DNA from: an uncultured Eubacteriales bacterium
Lineage (GTDB): Bacteria; Bacillota; Clostridia; Oscillospirales; UBA644
Direction of reading: 5' to 3'
Length of the DNA stretch: 34,748 nt
NCBI GenBank assembly: GCA_905207625.1
Contig: CAJLLT010000022.1
Coordinates: 1 to 34,748, forward strand
Shown here: positions 24,204 through 29,936 of the stretch, piece by piece
How the letters are laid out: every line of letters begins with the position of its first letter
Position numbering within the stretch: position 1 is the first letter of the stretch
The notes under the pieces: generated by a model
Seen by the model: the letters and a program-made list of their open reading frames with translations, nothing else
Databases searched by the model: none
What the model was told of the DNA's origin: nothing
Position numbers and translations under genes: made by a program

Positions 24204-26198
24204 ATGGATAATGAGAATATAAACCCGGTTCAGGCGGCGCCTGGAGAGGATCTGAACGAGCAGATGCGGATCCGCCGCGAAAAGCTCAGAAATCTTCAGG
24301 ATGCAGGTGCTGATCCTTATCAGATAACAAAGTACAGCGTTACGCATCACAGTTCCGAGATCAGAGAAAACTTTGATTCTCTTGAGGGTCAGTCTGTTTC
24401 CGTTGCCGGACGGCTGATGACAAAGCGTATTATGGGCAAGGCTTCTTTCTGCAACGTTCAGGATCTTCAGGGCACTATTCAGTGCTATGTTGCCAGAGAC
24501 TCCATCGGAGAGGAAGACTATGCGACTTTCAAGAAACTCGATCTCGGAGATATCATCGGAGTCGTGGGAACTGTTTTCAAAACAAAAACAGGGGAGGTTT
24601 CCGTACACGCCACGGAAGTAAAGCTCCTTTCCAAGAGTCTCCGTCCATTGCCGGACAAGTTCCACGGACTAACAAATATCGATACGCGTTACCGTCAGCG
24701 CTATGTTGACCTTATAACTAACTCCGACAGTAAAGATACTTTTATCAAGCGTTCCAGAATCATAAGCAGCATCCGCCGTTTTCTTGATTCCCGCGGCTTT
24801 ATGGAAGTTGAAACGCCTATGCTTGTTGCCAATGCCGGAGGCGCTGCAGCGCGTCCCTTTGAGACTCACTTCAATGCTCTTGATGAGGATCTCAGACTCC
24901 GCATTTCTCTTGAGCTTTACCTCAAGAGACTCATTGTCGGCGGACTTGAGCGGGTTTATGAAATAGGCAGAGTATTCCGTAACGAAGGTCTTGATACCCG
25001 TCATAATCCGGAGTTTACTCTCATGGAGCTGTATCAGGCTTATACCGATTATCACGGCATGATGGATCTTACTGAGGACATGTACAGACATGTGGCTCAG
25101 GATGTTCTCGGTACTACAAAAATCGTATATAACGGAATTGAAATGGACCTCGGAAAGCCTTTTGAGCGTATTACAATGGTGGATGCCGTCAAAAAGTATT
25201 CCGGTGTCGATTTTACCCAGATACATACCCTTGAAGAGGCCAGGGCTGCGGCTGATGCTCATAATGTGGCTTATGAAAAGCGTCATAAGAAAGGGGATAT
25301 TCTGAATCTTTTCTTTGAGGCTTTTGTCGAGGAGCACCTGCTGCAACCGACTTTTGTAATGGACCATCCGGTAGAGATATCTCCGCTGACCAAGAGAAAG
25401 CCCGAGAATCCCGAATATGTTGAACGTTTTGAGTTCTTTATGAACGGATGGGAGATGGCAAATGCCTATTCCGAACTTAACGATCCTATAGATCAGCGGG
25501 CTCGTTTTGCCGCTCAGGAGGAACAGCTTGCCCAGGGCGATGAAGAAGCCAATCACACTGATGAAGACTTCCTCAACGCTCTTGAGATCGGTATGCCTCC
25601 CACCGGCGGTATAGGCTACGGTATAGACCGTATGTGTATGCTTCTTACCGATTCAGCCGCTATCCGAGATGTTCTTCTTTTCCCGACAATGAAATCCCTT
25701 GAGCCCGAAAAGAAAACTGCCAAAGCTGAAACCGGAGCGGGCTGTGCGTGCGCCACATGCCCCAATGAAGAAGTCTGCAAGTCGGGTTCAGTCGCCGGGG
25801 AAATTTCAGTTAAAGAAGCAATTGATTTTTCCAAAGTTGAAATTGAACCTATGTTCAAGGATATGGTCGATTTCGAGACGTTCAGCAAATGTGACTTCCG
25901 TGCGGTAAAGGTAAAAGAGTGTGCCACTGTTGCAAAGTCTAAAAAACTGTTGCAGTTCACCCTCGATGACGGAACGGGCACAGATCGCGTTATCCTGAGC
26001 GGAATTCATGCATATTATGAGCCTGAACAACTTATCGGAAAGACCCTGATAGCAATCACGAATCTTCCTCCGAGAGCCATGATGGGCATAGATTCCTGCG
26101 GTATGCTCCTGAGCGCTGTTCATAAAGAGGAGGGAGCGGAAAAGCTTCATCTGCTTATGGTTGATGACAGTATTCCCGCCGGCGCTAAGCTGTACTGA
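24204..26198 (+). CDS. lysS: Lysyl-tRNA synthetase (class II) with C-terminal MetG/Trbp111-like tRNA-binding domain
   Basis: I prefer the ATG at 24204 (GGAG six bases upstream; 664 aa) over 24192. The class II LysRS core covers about 1-500: the OB-fold anticodon domain (about 60-145), motif 1 (RGFMEVETPML), motif 2 (YEIGRVFRNEG-DTRHNPEFT) and motif 3 (GGIGYGIDRMCMLLTD). A bacterial LysRS is usually about 490-500 aa. Here a linker with four cysteines (C514, C516, C519, C525; pattern CxCxxCx5C) leads to a tRNA-binding domain (about 557-664) like that at the C-terminus of MetRS: F-KCDFRAVKVKEC, KLLQFTLDDG, ILSGI-YYEPE-LIGK, NLPPRAMMGI-S-GMLL. The extra domain should raise tRNA affinity; the cysteines may bind zinc. 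Confidence 0.95.
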   Translation: MDNENINPVQAAPGEDLNEQMRIRREKLRNLQDAGADPYQITKYSVTHHSSEIRENFDSLEGQSVSVAGRLMTKRIMGKASFCNVQDLQGTIQCYVARDSIGEEDYATFKKLDLGDIIGVVGTVFKTKTGEVSVHATEVKLLSKSLRPLPDKFHGLTNIDTRYRQRYVDLITNSDSKDTFIKRSRIISSIRRFLDSRGFMEVETPMLVANAGGAAARPFETHFNALDEDLRLRISLELYLKRLIVGGLERVYEIGRVFRNEGLDTRHNPEFTLMELYQAYTDYHGMMDLTEDMYRHVAQDVLGTTKIVYNGIEMDLGKPFERITMVDAVKKYSGVDFTQIHTLEEARAAADAHNVAYEKRHKKGDILNLFFEAFVEEHLLQPTFVMDHPVEISPLTKRKPENPEYVERFEFFMNGWEMANAYSELNDPIDQRARFAAQEEQLAQGDEEANHTDEDFLNALEIGMPPTGGIGYGIDRMCMLLTDSAAIRDVLLFPTMKSLEPEKKTAKAETGAGCACATCPNEEVCKSGSVAGEISVKEAIDFSKVEIEPMFKDMVDFETFSKCDFRAVKVKECATVAKSKKLLQFTLDDGTGTDRVILSGIHAYYEPEQLIGKTLIAITNLPPRAMMGIDSCGMLLSAVHKEEGAEKLHLLMVDDSIPAGAKLY

Positions 26199-26247
26199 TT
26201 CTGGGCTTCCGGGTCTGAAAATCACATTCATGCAGTTTTAAAAGTTC

Positions 26248-26277
26248 AATGGGCAGTCTCGTGCGGGATTGCCCATT
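26248..26277 (+). terminator. Weak terminator-like hairpin after lysS
   Basis: AATGGGCA (26248-26255) pairs with TGCCCATT (26270-26277), extended inward by three pairs including one G-T. Almost no T-run follows, so function as a terminator is uncertain. Confidence 0.4.
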
Positions 26278-26322
26278 TGCTGTAAAGATTCAGTTTTAAA
26301 AAATGCGGGGAAACCGACGGAT

Positions 26323-26928
26323 ATGGAGTTTAATGAGAAATTACAGGAACTGAGAAAGCGCAGAGGCATTACTCAGGAAGAACTTGCGGGTGCTCTGTAT
26401 GTATCCCGCACGGCTGTTTCCAAATGGGAATCCGGCAGGGGAGTGCCGAATATTGAATCATTGAAAACTATTTCTAAGTATTTTTCGGTTTCAATCGATG
26501 AGCTTCTTTCCGGTGAGGAGATCCTGACAATTGCGGATGAAGACAACAGGCGAAAACAGATCCATACCAGGGATATGATCTTCGGGTTGCTTGATTGCAG
26601 CCTTGTCATGTTTCTGTTTCTGCCTTTTTTCGGACAACGCGGCGATGGAGCGGTCAGGGAAGTATCTTTACTTTCGCTTACAGGCATTTCTCCGTATATC
26701 AGGATTTTGTACATAGTCGTCGTGACCATGATCGTTCTTATGGGAATTCTTACCCTTGCTTTGCAAAACAGTACTTCGGTTTTCTGGGAAAAATACAGAT
26801 GCGGCATTCCCGTCGGGTTAAGTGCCATAGCAACCGCATGCTTCATTATGACCCTTCAGCCATATGCCGCAACTTTTACATTCTTCTTCCTCGCAATCAA
26901 ATCGCTTATGCTGATAAAGCGGCAATGA
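26323..26928 (+). CDS. XRE-family regulator with membrane helices
   Basis: The 201-aa product has an N-terminal HTH_3 domain (about 5-62: LRKRRGITQEELAGALYVSRTAVSKWE then VPNIESLKTISKYFSVSIDELL). After a short charged linker there are three hydrophobic segments (about 85-100, 125-150 and 160-195). This architecture occurs in Clostridia, where the membrane part probably senses an envelope or ligand signal; the signal is unknown. The ATG at 26323 is preceded by GGGG about 12 bases away; upstream in-frame starts extend into the hairpin and are less likely. It may regulate the PAP2-like gene that follows. Confidence 0.8.
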   Translation: MEFNEKLQELRKRRGITQEELAGALYVSRTAVSKWESGRGVPNIESLKTISKYFSVSIDELLSGEEILTIADEDNRRKQIHTRDMIFGLLDCSLVMFLFLPFFGQRGDGAVREVSLLSLTGISPYIRILYIVVVTMIVLMGILTLALQNSTSVFWEKYRCGIPVGLSAIATACFIMTLQPYAATFTFFFLAIKSLMLIKRQ

Positions 26929-26962
26929 TACGAAACGTGTCGCCTGTGTGACGGTAAGATTC

Positions 26963-26991
26963 TTTTCATTTTGATTCCGTTGATTTATACT
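26963..26991 (+). promoter_or_regulatory. Possible promoter of the PAP2-like gene with nearby inverted repeat
   Basis: TTTTCA (26963-26968), a 17-bp spacer and TATACT (26986-26991) resemble a sigma-A promoter. TACTGT (26991-26996) and ACAGTA (27017-27022) form an inverted repeat just downstream of the -10, and CTGTACAG (26993-27000) is itself palindromic, so an operator is possible. Confidence 0.45.
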
Positions 26992-27040
26992 ACTGTACAG
27001 GGCAAAAAGCTCAAATACAGTAATAAAGGATGGATTGGAA

Positions 27041-27712
27041 ATGAGAAAAATGAGAGATCTGAGAATTCTGATTGCGGGACTTGCTACGGTTGCGGTATTC
27101 GTCTTATGGACGGTGCTGATCAGTTATGTTGACGTAAGACCGATTGGCCCGGAGGGTTCGCAAGTCGGCTTTGCGGCACTGAACGGAGCTGTTCACAGAC
27201 TGACCGGTGTCAATATGACCTTATATGTAATTACCGATTGGCTCGGTCTTGTACCCATGGGATTTATTGTCGGTTTCGCAATACTGGGGCTGGTTCAGCT
27301 GATAAAACGGAAAAACCTTCTGAAAGTGGATCCGGACATACTTATACTCGGAGTGTTTTACATTGTTGTAATGGCAGCATATCTGTTTTTCGAATCCCAT
27401 ACGGTAAATTATCGTCCGGTATTGATAAACGGATTTCTTGAAGCTTCATACCCCTCATCCACGACACTTCTTGTTATGTGTGTGATCCTGACGGCAATTA
27501 TTCAGCTTGAGAGCAGGATCAGGACAAAAATATTCAGAAAGACCGTTATATGTATCTTGACGGTGTTTGCCGTTTTAATGGTTGCGGGAAGACTTGTTTC
27601 CGGTGTGCATTGGATTACGGATATCATCGGGGGAATTATCCTGAGTTCGGGACTGGTAATGATGTATTCCGGAATTACCGGTCTTGTGAATCGGAAAATG
27701 ACCATACAATGA
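27041..27712 (+). CDS. Divergent PAP2-like membrane protein
   Basis: The 223-aa protein has about six transmembrane helices and the layout of the PAP2 phosphatase superfamily. Motif 3 is good (GRLVSGVHWITD, with the nucleophile-type His and Asp). Motif 1 keeps the RP pair (NYRP), but the lysine seven residues earlier is Glu118. Motif 2, normally PSGH, is PSST, lacking its His. Either this is a PAP2 subfamily with altered chemistry or it has lost phosphatase activity. Known PAP2 proteins act on lipid phosphates such as undecaprenyl pyrophosphate. The ATG at 27041 follows AAAGGATGGA; an in-frame TTG is six bases upstream. Confidence 0.75.
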   Translation: MRKMRDLRILIAGLATVAVFVLWTVLISYVDVRPIGPEGSQVGFAALNGAVHRLTGVNMTLYVITDWLGLVPMGFIVGFAILGLVQLIKRKNLLKVDPDILILGVFYIVVMAAYLFFESHTVNYRPVLINGFLEASYPSSTTLLVMCVILTAIIQLESRIRTKIFRKTVICILTVFAVLMVAGRLVSGVHWITDIIGGIILSSGLVMMYSGITGLVNRKMTIQ

Positions 27713-27737
27713 ATTTAGAATTAACAGGAGAGCATCA

Positions 27738-28514
27738 ATGAAACTTGAACTGACTCCTCTGAACGAGAAACCTCTTGACAGTATTGCCGATAATGGCGGT
27801 TATACTTCTATCTTCCGCACTATTGCATGTATCGGAGACAGTCTTTCTTCCGGTGCGTTCGAAGGTTTGAAGGAAAACGGTACAGGTGCCTGTCACGATA
27901 TGTTTGAGTATTCCTGGGGGCAATTCCTTGCGCGTATATGCGGCTGCAAGGTTTACAATATGTCCCGAGGGGGAATGACCGCAAAGGAGTACATAGAGCA
28001 TTTTGCATCAAACAGCGGTTTCTGGGACGAAAAGTTTGCTTCACAGGCTTATGTCATAGCCCTCGGCGTAAATGACCTTCTGGACGTAAAGCAACCCGTG
28101 GGTACGATCGGTGATGTGAATTTTGAAGATCCGGATAAGAATAATCTTGAGACTTTTGCCGGATGCTATGCCACGATAATTCAGAGATATAAAATGATTC
28201 AGCCCAGGGCAAAATTTTTCCTTGTTACGATGCCCCGTGAATTGTCTGAAAACGACAGCGTAAGTGCTGAACACCGGCGATTGATGTACGATTTTGCAGA
28301 CAGTTTTGACAGAACTTATGTAATTGATCTGAATCAGTATGCTCCGGTTTATGATGCTGAATTCAAAAAAAGCTTTTATATGCGCGGTCATCTGAACCCT
28401 ATGGGGTATTGTCTCACCGCAAAAATGATCTCTTCCTATATTGATTACATAATACGCCATAATATGAGCGATTTCAGAGATGTTGGACTTATCGGGACAG
28501 TCCTTCACGACTGA
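27738..28514 (+). CDS. SGNH/GDSL-family hydrolase
   Basis: The 258-aa protein has block I IACIGDSLSSG with the nucleophile serine, a block II Gly in NMSRGGMTA, block III ALGVNDLL with the Asn, and a C-terminal GHLNPMGY with the catalytic His. The Asp normally three residues before that His is replaced (MRGH), so the dyad or another acid may serve. There is no signal peptide, which suggests a cytoplasmic esterase or deacetylase. AGGAG precedes the ATG. Substrate unknown. Confidence 0.82.
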   Translation: MKLELTPLNEKPLDSIADNGGYTSIFRTIACIGDSLSSGAFEGLKENGTGACHDMFEYSWGQFLARICGCKVYNMSRGGMTAKEYIEHFASNSGFWDEKFASQAYVIALGVNDLLDVKQPVGTIGDVNFEDPDKNNLETFAGCYATIIQRYKMIQPRAKFFLVTMPRELSENDSVSAEHRRLMYDFADSFDRTYVIDLNQYAPVYDAEFKKSFYMRGHLNPMGYCLTAKMISSYIDYIIRHNMSDFRDVGLIGTVLHD

Positions 28515-28534
28515 CTGTGTTACGGAGGTTTGAA

Positions 28535-29236
28535 ATGGCTGAAAAGATAGAGCGAGAAGCTGACAGATATGTCCGGGACAAGTGGTATCAGCATATATGG
28601 TATCACTATAAATGGGTGATCATAGGAGTCCTCGCCGTTGTTGTGCTTCTTTCTATAGTGATTGCGGATACGGTCAGAAAAGATCCCGTCGATATGTATA
28701 TAATATACGTAACCGAGGATCCGGCGGTTTACCGCGAGAAGACAGAGGCCCTCAAAAAAACAATAGCACCGTATGTTCCGGATTCTAACGGAGACGGCAA
28801 GATCGTGTTGCAGATTAAGAATTTTTATATAGGGCAGAACTATTCCGCAACAGCGGTTGAGAATAATAAAAACGAGCTCCGCACTATCATGTGGTCCGGG
28901 ACATGTATGTTTTTTGTTGCCGACAGGGTCGGTTCGGAGTTCCTCCTTGCTGAGAATTCCGGGGCAGGCGTGCTTGAGTCGCTTACGGATATTGCAGAAG
29001 AATCTTCCCTTGATTCAGACGGGAGACTCTGGCTTGCAAACGGCACGGAGTTTTTCAAAAATGAACTTTTTGAAGATTGGGATTCGGAACTGTATTTTGG
29101 TCTGAGACTGTATAACGGAACGGTTTCTTCGATCCAGAAATCAAGTGTGAAGCATTTCAATCAGGCTCATCAGACCCTGTCAAACATCATAAACGGCAAA
29201 AAGCTTTACCCGGGGGAGACCGACTCCGCAGATTAA
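28535..29236 (+). CDS. Membrane-anchored protein of unknown function
   Basis: I do not recognise a named family. The 233-aa product starts at the ATG at 28535 (GGAGG six bases upstream). A charged N-terminus of about 30 residues rich in aromatic residues (KWYQHIWYHYKW) leads into a single transmembrane helix (about 28-48). The remaining 180 residues are probably outside the cell. A DSNGDGKI segment near residue 82 resembles a calcium-binding loop. It lies 20 bp downstream of the SGNH hydrolase, in the same direction, and ends at a terminator-like hairpin. Confidence 0.75.
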   Translation: MAEKIEREADRYVRDKWYQHIWYHYKWVIIGVLAVVVLLSIVIADTVRKDPVDMYIIYVTEDPAVYREKTEALKKTIAPYVPDSNGDGKIVLQIKNFYIGQNYSATAVENNKNELRTIMWSGTCMFFVADRVGSEFLLAENSGAGVLESLTDIAEESSLDSDGRLWLANGTEFFKNELFEDWDSELYFGLRLYNGTVSSIQKSSVKHFNQAHQTLSNIINGKKLYPGETDSAD

Positions 29237-29267
29237 CAAAGAATGGACCGCCGGAATACAGACCTGC

Positions 29268-29300
29268 CCGTTTACATCTTTCGGGTGATGACGGTTTTTA
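29268..29300 (+). terminator. Imperfect hairpin with T-run
   Basis: CCGTTTACATC (29268-29278) pairs with GGTGATGACGG (29284-29294) with two central mismatches and a 5-nt loop; TTTTTA follows. It ends the lysS-downstream gene set. Nothing else is seen in 29301-29376. Confidence 0.55.
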
Positions 29301-29376
29301 TCACGGCATTGCATCACGCTTGGCTGTATTAAATTGTGAAATCAGTTTGAAATTTAACTTTTGATACGTATTTTGC

Positions 29377-29405
29377 TTGACATCAAAGCCCTTTTTTGTT
29401 ATAAT
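29377..29405 (+). promoter_or_regulatory. Consensus sigma-A promoter of the tRNA-Ser locus
   Basis: TTGACA (29377-29382), exactly 17 bp, and TATAAT (29400-29405) is a perfect consensus. It stands 19 bp before the tRNA-Ser 5' fragment, where the original tRNA gene must have begun, and 221 bp before the intact copy. Confidence 0.9.
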
Positions 29406-29424
29406 ATTTAGGCTAAATACCTAA

Positions 29425-29467
29425 GGAGAGGTATCGAAGTGGTCATAACGGGGCTGACTCGAAATCA
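29425..29467 (+). pseudogene. tRNA-Ser(CGA) 5'-half fragment (43 nt, duplicate)
   Basis: These 43 bases are identical to positions 29627-29669 of the intact tRNA-Ser: acceptor 5' strand, D-arm, anticodon loop and the first bases of the 3' anticodon stem. After base 29467 the sequence differs and no variable arm, T-arm or acceptor 3' strand follows, so no functional tRNA can form. It is best read as one end of an integration duplication. Confidence 0.88.
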
Positions 29468-29626
29468 TGTACGCATTTGAGTAGTTGTGCCACCGAAAAC
29501 CGCCGAAAAGCCTTGATTTCATTGGATTTTCGCGTGGTTGATGATTTTTCTCACCGGCTTATCTAACGGGTTTTCTAAAAAATTGAATATTGATTGTTTC
29601 CCTCATTTTTGAGGGTGAACATATAC
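29468..29626 (+). other. 159-bp insert between tRNA fragment and intact tRNA
   Basis: No gene of normal length fits here. A CCCTCA/TGAGGG hairpin (29601-29616) lies shortly before the intact tRNA. No convincing promoter for the intact tRNA is visible. The piece is likely what remains of an integrated element after internal deletion. Confidence 0.5.
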
Positions 29627-29715
29627 GGAGAGGTATCGAAGTGGTCATAACGGGGCTGACTCGAAATCAGTTTGCGCGAAAGCGCACAAGGGTTCGAATC
29701 CCTTCCTCTCCGCCA
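29627..29715 (+). tRNA. tRNA-Ser(CGA), CCA encoded
   Basis: The cloverleaf is complete: acceptor GGAGAGG/CCTCTCC, D-arm, anticodon stem GCTGA/TCAGT with loop CTCGAAA (anticodon CGA, reads UCG), a long variable arm TGCGC-GAAA-GCGCA as in type II tRNAs, T-arm AAGGG/CCCTT with TTCGAAT, discriminator G and encoded CCA. The mature gene without CCA ends at 29712. Confidence 0.97.
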
Positions 29716-29740
29716 AAGCGCGGTTAAGCCGCAGCAAAAG

Positions 29741-29771
29741 CCGCAAGGATTTCCTTGCGGTTTTTGCTTTT
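29741..29771 (+). terminator. Intrinsic terminator of the tRNA-Ser gene
   Basis: CCGCAAGG (29741-29748) and CCTTGCGG (29753-29760) form an 8-bp stem with a 4-nt loop, followed by TTTTTGCTTTT. An A-run upstream makes it partly symmetric. Confidence 0.88.
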
Positions 29772-29827
29772 AGGCTAAGAGGCAGTCAAACTTCTTGTAT
29801 CCCCGAAGAGTAAGTTTTTTCAGAGGG

Positions 29828-29932
29828 ATGCCCGCCCCGTATGCAAGCACTGTTATGAACGATATTACCCTTTTGAAATGTATTTTCTCTCAGTATGCCT
29901 TGTCTGTTTTTCAAATTGCAAGGCGGAGGTAG
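29828..29932 (+). CDS. Possible 34-codon upstream ORF before the UvrA-like gene
   Basis: An ATG-started frame of 34 codons ends with TAG at 29930-29932, only four bases before the UvrA-like start. Its last codons contain the GGAGG of that gene. The ATG is preceded by GAGGG with almost no spacing, so its own translation is doubtful. It could be a leader peptide or just an open stretch. Confidence 0.25.
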   Translation: MPAPYASTVMNDITLLKCIFSQYALSVFQIARRR

Positions 29933-29936
29933 TGGC

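Noticed and set aside
24669..25556. 295-codon frame on the minus strand opposite lysS
   Set aside because: It is a shadow of the synthetase, and the product shows no known motif.
29425..29500. Second functional tRNA-Ser gene
   Set aside because: After the first 43 bases there is no matching 3' anticodon strand, variable arm, T-arm or acceptor strand.
29407..29778. TTTAGGCTAA direct repeats (29407-29416 and 29769-29778) as element ends
   Set aside because: Only ten bases, and one copy overlaps the tail of a terminator; the positions do not fit the 43-nt duplication, so chance is likelier.
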